From positions 19,190,001 through 19,254,000 of the forward strand of contig NC_084665.1 in NCBI RefSeq assembly GCF_028389875.1: a stretch of 64,000 nt of DNA, in the 5' to 3' direction. The stretch's first letter is position 1; each line of letters starts with the position of its first letter. The notes under the pieces were generated by a model that saw only the letters and a program-made list of their open reading frames with translations, was not told the origin of the DNA and did not search any database. A program made the position numbers and the translations under genes. The stretch comes from Rhea pennata (Eukaryota > Chordata > Aves > Rheiformes > Rheidae). Shown here one piece after another: positions 13,190 through 27,000 of the stretch.

Positions 13190-13960
13190 GCGCTGGGAAG
13201 AGCCAGGAAAGCAGCAGCAGCCCAGGACGCCGGGGAGGGTTTTTGCCTTCAGGGGCCTCTTGCGAGGACGTTAGGGGTATGGCAAACAACGCCACCGCCG
13301 CCAGCCCGCGCGCAGCCCCCCCGCCGAACGCAGGGACATCACCATCCGAGTTCCCAAACAGTGTTTTAAATGGGGTGGTGGGGAGGGAAATCCCGCTGCA
13401 GATCCTGCCAACACCGGGGCTGTTCCTCGCCCCCGCCGGCAGCCTCCGAAGCAGCGCTGGCGACAACCACAGCGGAAAAGAGCTGTCAAACGCCGCTCAG
13501 GAAGGCTCGCACTCGGCAAATGTTTGTAGAGCCGATTGCAGCCTGCTGGGCTCCGGCTTCTGAATGCAGAGAACCGGTGGAGAACTCTTAAAATGTCTGC
13601 GGTTCGACCACCCTTCACCCTTCTGCTCCCGCTCCGCGCAGCTGGAGGAGGCGGCAACGCTGCGGCAGCGCCCGCTCCGCTCGCGGCCGCGCGAGCCCCC
13701 GTGGGAGCCGGGCTGGCCTGAGCGCGGCGGGCGCAGCAGCTGCTTCGGGGGGGTTGCCCAGGTGCTCTCCACGCACCCCACCGCCGCGGGCCAGCGCCAC
13801 ACCGGCGCTTCTCCTTCGGGCGCGCGGCCCAGTGCCGCTTGCTCGAGGGCTGCAGGCTCCGCGCGGGTCGCTCCCGGCGGGCACGGCACGGGATTTTGCA
13901 CACGAGCGTACGGCCAGGAAAGCACCTGGGTGGGGAGATGCCTGGGAGCGAGGTGAGTAA
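13190..13960. promoter_or_regulatory. Orphan CpG island
   Basis: CpG-dense DNA lies about 5 kb beyond the LBH 3' end with no protein gene attached. A good splice donor (AG|GTGAGT at 13,953) lies at its plus-strand edge, so it could be the first exon of a noncoding transcript. The long minus-strand frame 13,271-14,200 has no domain and overlaps frames in several other phases. Confidence 0.55.
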
Positions 13961-13964
13961 CAGC

Positions 13965-16900
13965 AGGACACAGACACGGGGACTGCTGGAGCAGGAAATG
14001 CCAGCGCTCCCGAGCCTGCCGAGTGCAGAATGAAGAAGGAAGTATTGAAAATAAAAGCAAGGCTGCTGTGACATTTTCATGCTTGGCTTATGACATCCTC
14101 TCCCTCTTCTACACTTGACTTCTTTGCTTATTTTTATCAGATGAAGCTGATGGTCGCTGCTACGGTAACACTGTGTGGTTACAACTCTGGTAGTGAGCAA
14201 GCGCTCAGCGCGTGCTTCCGTTGCGGCTTCCCTCCCCGTGCCGTGTTCCCACCCCTCAAGTCTCTCAAAACAGCGTGTTTACCTTCGTTACGCCTGATTC
14301 GCGAGGCAGATGCCTGTTGTGACGGCCGGGGGCTTGCTCCTCCAGGTTCTGCTCACTTGGCCCACCCGCTGCTGCCTTCCCCCCCTCTCCTTGTGCTACT
14401 TGGCTGTCTCCTATGGGTGACACACAGGTCTGCCTGACCTCGAGTATGCGGCTGCTGAATATTTTTTGTGTGTGGAAAAAGCACAATGCAGCTCTTGAGG
14501 GCCTGCTTACTTGGGTTGGTGGAGAAAGGTCTTCACTGACAGGATAAAGCCTGATTCGAAATGACGACACAACTACTCTTTTCTTCAGCTCTTCTCCCCC
14601 CTGCAGCTTCCCCGTAACTCCTTGTTTTCATATCCACAGGGCAGCTAGCATAGAAAAACTGCTTATCCTAAGAAAGGCAATATTCACACCATTTTTGCCA
14701 CGATCACCTTTCTTTCAGACTCAGGCTCCTTCTGAACAAACACCAGGGATAAATATTGCCAGCTTCATTTTCAAAATGGAGAAACATCTAGGGGTACATC
14801 CAGGCTGTACTTCCAACCCTTCGGATAGGCACAGGAACAAAAAAAAACAAAGGACCAAAAGGATCTTTTTTGTTCCCAAGTGCAGCCCCTGCTGCCACAC
14901 GCAATCGCTCCCATGACCTAGTCCCCATCCCCTTCCTAGTACTATCTCACAACTGGCCACGACACCCTCTTCAGCACGTTTCTTCTTCTCGCTAACTCTG
15001 CTCACAACCTTGTTGATAAACTGCACTACCACCAATCCTAGATATTTCCCAAGTGAAGCTAGCACCCTTTACAGGTTTTCTGCATGCAGGTCACCCCTAG
15101 GTGCTGTGCCTTAAATCTCTGCCCTCCTGCTAAAAACAACACTCCCAAGCTTGAGTTTTTGTCATGACCAATTTACACTTACTTCAACAGGTCTGCTCTT
15201 CAGACAGAGACATGTACCCCTTTCTGAAGGTAAAGGCTACTCCTAGCTATAGGAAAGACATTTTTCATCAGAATAGATGAAAAGCCAGGAGTGCTTGTTT
15301 AAGCAGAAAGAACAAGCACAGAGCACCCCACTGGTGAGACCTCCTCATTCCAGCATGCTCAGCCTTTCCTACACTATGCCCAGATTGGCTGAGGAGAGCA
15401 GAGCAATGCCTGCTCTGCCCACGCACTTCGTTGGCCAGATCCAGGCCATCTGCAGTTACACAGGCATGCTAACCTGATGCTCAGCCTTGACCTCATACAC
15501 CCTGCTTGGAAGATGTATTAGCTCAGACATGCCTGGTCACTCAGCAGGGCCTGTTGGCCTGGGCACGGTGCCACGCTCCGCTTCCAGATGAGAGCTAGCT
15601 CGTGTCTGGATGAGGGGAAGAGCAAGTGCAGGTCTGCCTGCCAATGCTGCTGTGCGTGGTGGGCTATCGATGCCGCAAACCTCTGGGGAGAGCTGCAGCG
15701 CGGGAGACATCACGCACGTTAGCACAGGGCACAGCTGGGGATCTCTGCAAGCTTCACCATTGCTTGCAAATGCATACTGGACATACCCGGACAAAGAAAT
15801 CCTAAATCATTCACTGGACATGACAGCAGTCCCAATCTTTACTCTCAGCTTTTCACAAAGAAGCCCTGAAACATGGCAGTGATGAACTTGCAGAAAGACT
15901 CGTAGACACGTCTCAGAGGTGAGGGGAGCACCCACTTCATAACATACTTGGAAGAGCAGATGCTTTTACATACAAATGCCTGTAAGCTGCTGAGGAAACC
16001 AGGGGAGCAGCAAATGCTACTCCAAGTCAAGCAGCAGCTTGTCCTTGACAAGCAAAGCTCCTTCAGAGGAGGAGCAGAGCACCCTGCAGAGCAGAGGGGC
16101 TGCAGTTTGGATCAGATTTGTGCATAACTGAATTTTACAATGCTTCAGTTAGGGAATCCCAGCTCTTTACCTTCTTAAAACATCTCTCATTTTCTATCCA
16201 GTCGAACATAAGCAGAAAGCCATCACTCATTCAAAACATGAAACAGTTCAGTTTTTCTTTTCTCCTCTAGCAAGGATTTAGATATTAGGCAGTTGCTCTA
16301 ATTTATATAGCAATCTTTGGTTTCCAAGATTGCTTTTGGAGAGCTCAGAGCACGGGAATTAGAGGCCATTGCTCCTAACACTCACATTTTGCTCTGACTA
16401 GACTGGCATTTGAGGGGATTTGGTTTTGTTTGTAATTGTACTCAAAGGCTTCTCAGAGCAGAGCAAGTGGCCGAAACCAACACACAGGGACGGACTCCTT
16501 GTCCTCAGCTGGGGGCTCTCTGTGGAGACTAAAACAGGAAGCAAGCAGCCTGGGTTTCCTCACCACGCAGCCAAAAAAGACACCTGTACCTCTGCAAGTG
16601 GCAGGGTGGCTGAGCATGGTTACAACAGAGCAGGACTCATACCTGCACTAGGAAACCCAGTCTAGGAGATAGCTGATCCCTATGTGCAGCAGTAATGGTG
16701 AATTATCTTTGCACTCCTGCATAACAATTTTTGCCTAACTGCACCCTAATATAGGCAAAGCCCAATGAAAAAAGTTCATCTGCTCATTGTGTTTCAAGTG
16801 ACTCTGTGCTTTGCCCCGGTTAGAAGTGGATACACATAGAAAACATCAGACCAGATACATGGGAGAGGGTAGGGACTGAGAGGGTGGCAGTGCATAGCTT

Positions 16901-18490
16901 GCTGAATCACCAGTCACCATTATGCAGCAGAGTATGGAGAAGGACAAATGCCTCAAATGTAAGTGAGAGGCAGGGGTACTTCTTTCAAGAGGGGGAAAAT
17001 GAAAAAGAAGAAACATTACTCTCTTTGCAAAGAACAGTCCTTATGCCACCCAAGATTAAGTTCTCAGGGTGACTCAGAGCCACCCATTGAGCAACAAATT
17101 CATTTTCAGTTGGTGATGCAAGTTTCAGTTTGACCATAACAGCTGGAGCTAAGGACCAGGGAAAAGCTTCCTTCCTGCCAGCACTGCTTCAGTCCTTATG
17201 TAAGGCAGACCATCAGGCCAGCAGCCTCTTTCCAGTTCAAACCTAGCATGAAGCTTCATGAAATAGTAGCTTCATTCTAACATGAGCCAGAAGAAACACA
17301 TGAATACGAGGCACATGAAAGCAGTGTATAAGTTCAATTCATTTGCTGTTTCCCTAATCCTGAACAGGCCTGTAATTTAATCAAAAACATTCTGGGACAG
17401 GACTACACCACCTCTTCAAGTATTTCATCTCAAGAGTGCTGCAGTATCTCTATGAGGAAAGCAACTCTAAGCCAAAGGAAGGGGAGAAAACAATCAGGGC
17501 ACTTTACCTAGAGGCTAATTTAGCACAAGAGGTGAGAAGTTCCACTTTGCATTGTTTCTGCAGCAGAAAACATCTACAAGGGCCAAGTACAACAGAACTC
17601 AACATCATTGAACCATGGGGCTCCTGCTGAACATGCCCTCAACTCAAGCATTTAATCTGAGAATCATTAGTTGGTATATTTAAACAGGTCTAGCATAAAC
17701 CTAACTCTAGCCTCAACCTAATTTGTTTGTATAGGTAAGATTAGACTGTTATTGAGTCACAGGAACTTCTTCCCCTGCATCTGAAAGGCACAAATATTCC
17801 AGGGATTTGGTTCTTATCTGTTTTCGTAGTTGAAAATTTAATCCCATTAAACACACGATTTGAATTACTGAAGCCTGATGTGGTCAGATTTCTACACTCA
17901 GGACATTTGTCTTGGTACCAAACACACTTATAATCGCGCGACCTCAGAAGCGGTCTCCTCCAGACCTCCCTCTGATAGCACGACAAGCTGTAGCCTATAC
18001 TCATAGGTGTGTTAAAAGGCACTAATGACTACTGAAGAGTTTACCTTTAGATCATAAATGGGCAAAGTAACCTCATGCAGTTTGGCTGAGGCCCTAACAG
18101 CAGACAGCACAGCAAGAATTCATTTTCATACTTGCTGCACAGAGCAAGGTAAGAAAACGCACAAGTACCATTTCACTAAGAACAATTAAGAATTGCCTCA
18201 GCTCTCCATGACTTCATGCTCTGCAAGGATTTTCAAGACAAGCACAGCAAAAAATCTGTAGCAGAGAGAGACTACCCCTTACTCCAAATTAATTCAGGCT
18301 GAGTGCCACATGTACATACTTTGAATTAAGCCATACATATGAAGCACAAAGGTCCCCAGGTTCACAGAATGGTCTCAACTCTGACAAACATCAGTATCTT
18401 AGGGTATTTGCATTAGCTTGCAAGCCAGCACCTTATACTTGAAGCACAAGGACCACTGAACCCCCTTTGGCAGCAAGAACACCAAGCCAG
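13965..18490. other. Intergenic between orphan CpG island and LBH 3' end
   Basis: No supported gene or repeat. Short frames on both strands show no domain. Confidence 0.5.
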
Positions 18491-18514
18491 TATGTTTGGA
18501 AAGCATTTTCAAAC

Positions 18515-18520
18515 TTTATT
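18515..18520 (-). terminator. LBH: Candidate distal LBH poly(A) signal AATAAA
   Basis: The hexamer appears on the minus strand in the context GTAAATAAAGTTTG, followed 20-50 nt later by a GT-rich element. It is the furthest-downstream strong candidate found. Confidence 0.6.
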
Positions 18521-20536
18521 TACAACTGTCACAGTGACAAAAATGTAGTTTGAAAAAAATGCTAGCTTCTCCCTGAGGCTCAAAAAAGAATTACAGAAAT
18601 ATAGAATGTATATCATACAACAGGAGGAGTTTTACTGGAGTGCTTTGTTCTTTAGATACGTTCAACAACAAATAGAAATATACACAATACTTCCAAAAAA
18701 GGATGCAGACAGAAATATGCAAGTCTTTAGGGCAGACAGCAGGTCTGAAGTCCAAGGATTGCCATTTCATTGCTGCCCACATGATAGTATCTTTGATATA
18801 CAGCTTTGAACTTGGTGGTACAGACTGGAGACCAATAACACTTAAAAATAAGACAATTGGCTGGTATGCAGGTGTACAAGCTCATTCCAGTAAGACAGCA
18901 AGACTAGAACAAGTGTTACAGATACAACAGCTGAATCCACTGTTCAGAGAAAATGGTATCACAACATCATGACCATTCGGTGATAAACCGTCCCCCAAGA
19001 CTGGCAGGGAGCACGTGTAACTGGTTCTGGGTTGCCAGAATAGGAAGAGACCAGCTGCAGCGTCGAGACACAACTTCTCCTGCTTTGTGCTAACTAGTCT
19101 CCAATTTCATCTGTCTGAAACAGTTATGCGGAGCTGATAAGTTATTGCCATTATGTTTATACACAAGCAAGACAAGACTAAAACAATCCTGCCAATATGT
19201 TAAAAGCAATTCTCAACCCCCACCAGCGTTTAACTACTCATGAGGTATTAAAAATACAAATGCACACATGTCCAAATAGATTTTTAAAATGGAACCAGTT
19301 AAAGCAAAGGGGAGTGGCATTGGGATTATTATGAAAGTTTGGTTAAGGCCTTGACATTTTTTTCCTTTTCCATGACCCCAGATTTGGTTTAAGGTGGTAA
19401 TTATTCTCATCCTATTCCAAGACCAATTGACTCCCAAGCTGGTCCCTGAAGCTGCTAGATAACTTTCCAGGAAAGCAGAGGGTTAGTCACTCTTGCAGCA
19501 GACCTCCCTCCTCCCCAAACAGAGACAAATTACTTCTCCTTGGAACAGGATATGGTGAAAAGGATATAACCACAGACTTCACAAACCTGTCTGCACTTCA
19601 TTAAACACCCATGCATGCCTCACCCTTGTTACAAGCCAGAAACGTTTCCTGTCTAGCATGGACATTCAGCACGATACTTTCTGAACAGACCTCTCCTGCA
19701 AACACCCCCCCTCCTTTCTGCTGATGATCCTTGCTAGATCTGGTGTTTCTCCTTTGGGTTACCTTCTCCCTCAGGTTCAGCAGCATGTCCCCACACTGCA
19801 CACCCCATAGGGGAGCAGTCAGGCCTGTCCTGCACTGCCCAAGCTTTGAGGAAGCCCCACAGGTCACAAAGGTGACAATCCCCCACCCCAGCACTCACAA
19901 GCCTGGTGACCAGCAAGTTTGAGGCATGAAACCATACAGCCTCAAAGACATCAGGGGAGGTAGGTGCAAGCCCATCCTCCAGATACAGTTGGCTTTGGGC
20001 ACTGTAGCAAGATGAAACTTATCACAGTAGCCTCTGCAAATAGGAGAGAAAAATCCAAGGTGTTTAAATTTACACTAGCTCTTGCTGTAGACAGAAGTCT
20101 TTACATCAGATTCACATTATCTCATGCTAACCACCCGCAAGATAAACTAGGGCCTTGCAGTATAGATGACAAGCAGCAGCCTAACATTATCCTGCAAATA
20201 CAGCTGTTCAGCACTGAAGAGTCTAAAGGCAAATAGAAGGGAGAAAACAGCTTTGGGAAAGTGGCTGGAACAGGCTCAACAGCAAGAGCAAGAAACCCAC
20301 TACTCCTACAGATGCTCACATTACTCTAAGAGGTGCTGGACTGGGGGAAATCTACAGGCCCCTCGTCAGTAGAGCATTTAGTGGTAGTATCACGTTAGCG
20401 ATACTTCACTCCAGACACCCTCCTACCCCCAAACACACAAAATGGAAGCTTTAAGAAAGGCAAAACAGAGATGACAACTATTCTCATGCTTTTAGCCAGA
20501 GGCGGTTCTTGGCTGAACACTGCTGCGTTTTACTTC

Positions 20537-20542
20537 TTTATT
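20537..20542 (-). terminator. LBH: Candidate proximal LBH poly(A) signal AATAAA
   Basis: A minus-strand AATAAA about 330 nt after the LBH stop. Use of this site would make a short 3' UTR isoform. Only the hexamer is seen; usage is unknown. Confidence 0.35.
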
Positions 20543-20866
20543 CCCCCTCCCCAAGCTCCCCCCTCAAGCATTCCTCATGTGTTCGCCCTCCGCCATGCAC
20601 TTGGAATTTCTCTGCTGCCTCAGCCTCGGAAAAATTCAGATAGTGATCTCGAGAACAGCAAACATTTCTCTGTGTTACTTCCTTCCTCAGAAGGTCTGTG
20701 ATTCTGTCACATCGAGGGCTTCAGTTCTCGATACAGAGAATACAAAAAAAACTAAGATCTTGCAGGTGCAAAATTGAACTTGTCTTTTTTTAAAAAAAAG
20801 ACTTTCAAAAGAAGTGTGGCTCTTCCTTCAGAAGGGTGCAGTCCCTTGCCTTTCCTCAGATGACAT

Positions 20867-21061
20867 TTATTGCTCCTTGTTGTCCTTCTTTGCATCTTCA
20901 CAGCTTTCTTCCTCTTCTTCCTCCTCCTGCACAAGGAACTCTTCAGGAGGCCATCTCAGCTCACCGCTCTCTACATCGCCCTCCGTTGGCTCCACCACGA
21001 TTGAGGGCAGACGGTCCTTCAGCTTACAGTAACAATCAAAGTCCGAGGGATCAGGGAAAAT
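20867..21061 (-). CDS. LBH: LBH coding exon 3 (codons 44-107 and stop)
   Basis: This is the most conserved part of the protein. It starts IFPDPSDFDCYCKLKD, runs through RLPSIVVEPTEGDVESGELR and WPPEEFLVQ, then seven Glu, SCEDAKKDNKEQ and TAA at 20869-20867. The stop codon overlaps an AATAAA hexamer (CAATAAATG). The Glu run is encoded by mixed GAG/GAA codons, so it is not a simple trinucleotide expansion. Confidence 0.97.
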   Translation of the reverse strand: MFPDPSDFDCYCKLKDRLPSIVVEPTEGDVESGELRWPPEEFLVQEEEEEEESCEDAKKDNKEQ

Positions 21062-24000
21062 CTGAAAGAGCCAAGAAACAGTCCATGAGAAGAGCTGCTT
21101 TCAAGCAGCCTTACAGAATCCAGACTTAAGAGTTTCGGGTCTCCAGGACAGAGAGTAAACTACTGGGTGATGGGAAGACTCCTAAAAATAAGCACTACCC
21201 AATAGGCTTCCAAAACATACACATGCTTGGATAGTGCTCACGTACACATCTGCCCTTTGGATATTTATCTAAAACCCGCACCTCTCACCAACACAATTTT
21301 TGCATTACTGCTCATGAGTGTGCAAACTAAGCTAAGCTATCTCAGAATCTAAGATCTCATTTCCTGCTTCTGGTCAAGCTACACATGAGAACAGACTTGT
21401 ACTCTAGGCTCTGCTGCTAGAAGGGAGAGGAGGTATGTGGTAACATGGAGCTAGAGCTACCCAGAGTCTTGTGTCAAGGGCCAGGGGTTGGTATCAACCC
21501 AGGGCAACAGGACAAGACAAAAATTCAACTGCATTTTAATCTTCACAATGTTCTGTGTACTACAGTTGCAGAACATTAGTAGTACAAGTCAGCAGGAAGA
21601 TACTCATTTTGTGAAAGTGTTGGAGAATAGCCCAACTGTCTATATTTTATGGCTGTGACATAGCCAGGGAACATACTCTGCTGACAGGAACAAGAATCTG
21701 CTTACCTCTAGCCCCCTGAAGTGCACTGAGCAGTACTTTCTCCCCCTCCTTTTCATCTGTAGCTTGCACAGGGGTGCACAGGCATAGCAGGAGACCAGGG
21801 CCTGTACTCATTGGCAGTGCCACTGGGCTGCAATTCTGATCTGCTAGCTCCTGAAGCAAAGGCACAGGCAAAGAAGAACTGCCATTGCACTGGAGTGTTA
21901 ACAGCAGGCTTGCACGAGCGAGTAGTCTGAACAGAGAAGTTTGCTACTGCTTGCAAAGGATGCCTCACATAGAGGTAGAGTTTCAAATCCCAGTTGACCC
22001 AGAGCAGGACTACTGGTTGACAAAAATTAGTTGCCACACTGCACCACCCAGCTGGTAACCAGCATATTAATCAGTTACCACCTGTTTATTTCATTTTATC
22101 TGTCAAAAATTCCAATTCCATGTTATGGTTGCATTAGAACACCCTGAAAGGCAAAACAACAAAGCAGGTCTCTCTCAAGGCTATAGGTGAGGCCAAGGGT
22201 CAGGTAACTTGCACTTTTCTCTGAAAAGTGACCATATTTAGGTAAGCCCCTTGCAGGGAAACAGCACTATCAGCCTCAGATGGGCACACAACACCCTTGG
22301 GTGCCTCATCTTGGGAGCAAATCTGATCTATTTTGATCTTTGTGGTGCCAGTTGCAAAAGCAAGATCCCTGTCCAGGAGCCTTGAACATTAACCACAAAG
22401 CATCATGTTCCTGATGCAGGTGCCCACCACCTTGGGAAAGGCTGGCCTAAACCTCAAAGCAGAATGGAATTCAGTCAACTTGTTCTTCAGTCTATCATCT
22501 ATTAACCACACCATCAGCTCCTTTTCAATAGTCACACAGACTTCTAGTATTTTAGCCACATTTATCCCTTGAGTTCAAAGCCTGGAGGAGACTATGCACT
22601 GACAAGCTGCTAGGTAACTTGAGAAAGCCACTGGGCTGCAATGTAAGGCAAAGCCAGAAAAGGAAGAGATACTCAGAAAAGCAACTCAATCTACAGACAG
22701 TGCACAATATGCTGGGTCTCTGCACACCAGCAGCCCCACCTGGTACACTGAGGACAGTGGTACAGGAGTCCAGTTCCCACAGCTGCACCCACCGCATGTG
22801 TGCTTTTTAGGTGCACAAGCATGTCTTTGAACACGGCCACATTAACGTGGGCACTTCATATGAGCTACTTGCTATCAGTCACTGCAGCACAAGCAAGACA
22901 GTTACTGTTTTAGAGCTTTGCAGCTTCTGCTTGACCAAAGGCAGTTTCAGACACTCTTTACATTACTGGAAATATAATTGATGGCTCTTAAGCATCAACT
23001 CATTATCTAAACTCAGGATAGAAAAAAATATCCTTGACATTATATTGTTTAGAAGGTTGCAATGGAAAAAAGTGCAGTTCAGGAGGTTATATAAGCTGAT
23101 AATGTCATGAAAATAGCCTCCTGTGCAAGAAAAATAGCAGTATAATAATTAAACTAACCTTTGGCTGCTATCATTTTAAGCACATTAGGTCAAATTGGAG
23201 CAGTTTCTTTGAAAATAGCCTGCTAAGATCTTTTTCCAGAAATTAAGTAGTAGTCATTTCCTTACAAACAAGTATCCCCAAAATGTGGTGTGCAGCTTTT
23301 TTATTAAAAAGCTAGCACAATCTTATCTCAAACAGCTGCAGGACAGGCTGAACCCAAGAAGGTCAAGATTTTTTCCACTAAGTCATGCTTTTTAATCGTA
23401 GAGGCAGCATGAAGTGAGATGTTGCAACTGCGCTTTCAAGGGGTGTGGACAGTCAGTGGAAAAAACATACAAAGGCAGATTTCCTAGCATGTGACGAGCA
23501 GGGCAATACAGCAGGCCAAGTACAGGGAAGGGGAAAGATTTTAAAATTAAGACTTCATTTGCACAGCCAGGCAAAAGGGTAGAAGAGTTACCCCAACCAG
23601 CCTCCCCAGTGACTCCAAAATAAGTTAAGTTGCCAGGCTCTTTCACACAGATAAGCATCAGCAGTTCACTGCCCTAAACCAGAGGTGCCGGGCCGCATTT
23701 GATGGTACCCTGTGCCTGATCTGCCTAAATGCAGATTTAGACAATGAGATGACAAGACTTGTAAGGAACTTGAAGCAAGTTTCCCCTGGGAATACAGAGG
23801 CTCAGGTCTGACCCAGAGCTGTGCACCCCTTCACATAACAGCAGTGACAGCTCATGTAGGAAAGCCTCGTAGCAAAGCCTCCAACAAGCTTTCCTGCTTG
23901 CATTACCCAGCTGATGTGCAAGATGAAGACTTTGCATCCCTTACCAGTACCTGAACAACAGCAAGTTCAGAACCCAGAGAAATTCCCCCTACCCACCCCA

Positions 24001-27000
24001 GCCAATGCAAGAGGAGGGACTGCAATTGCTTCTGCAAAGCCATAATTCTGTAGTTGAGCCTCAATTTCTAGCCTATGGTAACATCTTTAAAGCCATAGAA
24101 AAAGTGCATATTGCTTCTTAAACTATAAAATACACCAGCTTCTCACACTTGCAACACAAGTGGCTTTCAGAGGCCTCTCCAGACTGTCTTTTGAGAACTG
24201 CTATCTCCATGGACTGATTCACATGACACAAATTGACCTCCTCCCCACCATTCTTGCCTTTCAGCTGAAAAGGGCACTGAAAAGCAATACTTGAGATAAA
24301 AGGCTTAGACTTTAGGAAGATTATGTCTGCCTCTGTTTTGGATGATCTAGCCCTACTAGCCTCAAATGAAGTCTTGGCAACAAGAATGGAAAGTTTCCAT
24401 TGCCGTAGGGAGGCTCATACCCTCTCTCAGTACTCAGAGGAACAGAAAAACACCAAAAGCAAGAGATGTCAGACAATTAAAAAGGATTAGCTACAGAGCT
24501 ACCATAATCCAAGTGACACTTGTAAATTCAAAACAGCTTCTACATGTGTACTCCATAGCAATGTCAATAGTTAAAACTGTTTCTCTCCTGCCAACACAGC
24601 CAACAGAAACTGTTTTCAGAGAGAGAAAGGCAAAATCTCTCCAAATTAGGGAAGTCATTACTTTGGGGAAAACTTTACTTCATTATGGTAATACTAAGAC
24701 AAGACTAAAGGTCCACACTGAGGGGCTTATCACTTTAGATACAGTGTAAACCCATATGTAAACAGTGCAAGTGCTCACCCTTCTAGTATTGAAAAAAGCT
24801 AAGTTTTGTGCCTCTTCAGCAGTATCAAATCAATATTCCAAATCATAAATCTGAATATAAGTTCTTAATATAAAACTTCACTGCTATAAAGAAACCAGGC
24901 AAGCTGACTCCAGCAAATACTTAAATCTCGTTAGTCATCTCTTTGGAGAGGTTTTCTAGCTACAAGAAACAGTCCTGCAAAGTTTTGCTCCTACAATAGT
25001 CATGACTTTTCTCAGTTCTGGCTTCATTTTAAGGTCTAAGGCTCTGGAATACTCATTGACTCAGGCTAAAAAAAGTTAAGGCTACTAATGGCACATCTTT
25101 CCAGTAACCATGTGCTGGCTGTGCTATGTACTGTGGAAGACAAACAGGTGAAGTTGTCCTAAACTCAATCAGCACCATGAGCTGTTATTGCAGCCTAGTC
25201 ACAAAACCATCAGGCAGTACCGAGCACCTCGTACAAGTCAGGTCTGCACCAACATGGAACATCTTACCAACAAGATAACTATAAAGAGGAAGTTCAGTTT
25301 CCACCTTTTCCCCATTAGACCCTGGGTCAGTAACACGCCGGCCCCTTTGGCTTTCAGGCTCTTGCAGGCAGACCCCCGATGCTGCTGGTTTCAGTTTCCC
25401 CAATCAAGCTGCAGAGTTGAGTGTCAGGAAGGTGCTCTGTGCTCACACCAGAGCGCAGCAGCTCTTGAACACTGGCACCGAGCACATCTCCTCCTGAAAG
25501 GCAACACTTCACCAGCACCAGCCACCCCAACCTCCACACAGAGGTGTCTTGTTCACAAAACCAATTTCCCCAACAAGATAGAAAACTCAAGCTTTTGCCG
25601 TAGATGCTAGTTCAAGCATTAAGGCTATTACCTAGATTCAGTTTGTCTGACATGATTCACAGCTAGCTGTGGCTGTGATTAACCTAGACAGATCTCAGCA
25701 TGACGCAATCATGACCTAAAAGAGCTTAAACTCCCCATGACAACCAAACCCAGCTCACAGTATGAGACCAGCTGAGACTCTGCATGCCAATCTCTTCTCT
25801 TAAAAGGGAGCCTGAGGTCCTGCAGGATCAGTAAGCCCACCCATTAGCTGGACAGCCCATCTACAGGCATACAGCACACTGCTCAGCTCAGGATGCACCA
25901 TTTGCTTAAAACAAACACTTCGGGTGTCAAAATGTTTTCAGTTACGCTCAGACCTAGCTCCACTTCCAAGAAACAAAGCAGGATTCAGGTCAAGACACTG
26001 TTTTGACAACAGCTCTGAAATGATTAATTCAGTCTCGAACAAGACTAATTTCAGGAGTATCATTTCTGCTGCTGTGAAATGGCATTAGAGGACAAGTTGG
26101 CAGAGGGCTGATTAGGCCTTTCAGAAGATGGGTTTATCTAGAGGCTGGAGGAAAGCAAATGGTGTATTAGCTCCAACTGGCAGTAAAAAGGCCCAGCTGG
26201 CAGAGGCTACCAGACAGGAAGCAAGCAAAGCCCTCCATAGGCACATCTGCTTGGATGGCACATCTGCTTGTAGCAGGGGCATCTTGAACCATCAGCTGCA
26301 TTTCAACGAGTTTTTGTTTAGTAGTCTCATGGGAATTATGGGACATCTATTAAAGATCCAGAAATAGCTCTCCACTGCAGGCATAAGACCCAGCATGACA
26401 TCATCTTTTCAGCTGCATCTTCTGTTTTGTCTGTGCCTCCCTGTTCTGAGAGACTCGTGCCTGGATTTCACCATTCACTTCTGCTCAAGCCCTTTAAATC
26501 TATTGGCTGAACCATCTTCAGAGGACTGAGAGCACAGCTTTACATAACAAATACAGTAATAAAAACTGTTTCACACAAAGGTTCTGAAATTAGCACATTA
26601 GCTTGCAAGCCTTGTACACATCAGCTGGACACATTTCTGCACGGAGAAAACAGCACAGCCTTTTTGTAAATGAAACTGCCTATAAATTACCAGGCCTACA
26701 TGGGTAACCCAGTTACCACAGATTTACAACTTCTGCAATTTGAGTTTTCACATCATTGCTTTAAGAATAGTGTTGTTCAGCCCACTGAGGGTCAGGAAGC
26801 TTGACTAGCAGGGTGCAGTCAGTGCCAGACAATTCAGTTAATGTCTAGACAAACAGACACTAGTGCAAGAGAGTGAGCGCAGGGGGTAAGGCAGTGGAGA
26901 AGGCAGAAGGATGAACATGTCAAGTTCCTACAGAAAGTTACTAGCAAGACAGACAGGAACTCTGAGGTCCAGTGAACTCCCTAAGGCAGGGGAAATCAAA

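Larger units (their letters stand above)
18495..20866 (-). other. LBH: LBH 3' UTR (predicted)
   Basis: The stretch has no coding potential and ends at a good poly(A) site: AATAAA on the minus strand at 18520-18515, with a GT-rich stretch just downstream (18,460-18,490). That gives a 3' UTR of about 2.35 kb, in line with the long 3' UTR known for LBH mRNAs. A proximal AATAAA is at 20542-20537, about 330 nt after the stop. The exact cleavage site is inferred; transcript ends would settle it. Confidence 0.65.

Noticed and set aside
13271-14200. 309-codon minus-strand open frame
   Set aside because: It lies in a CpG island where stops are rare, overlaps several other open frames on both strands, and shows low-complexity Arg/Ala/Pro sequence with no domain.
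24366-24749. 127-codon plus-strand frame in LBH intron 2
   Set aside because: Antisense to an intron, no domain, AT-rich composition like its surroundings.
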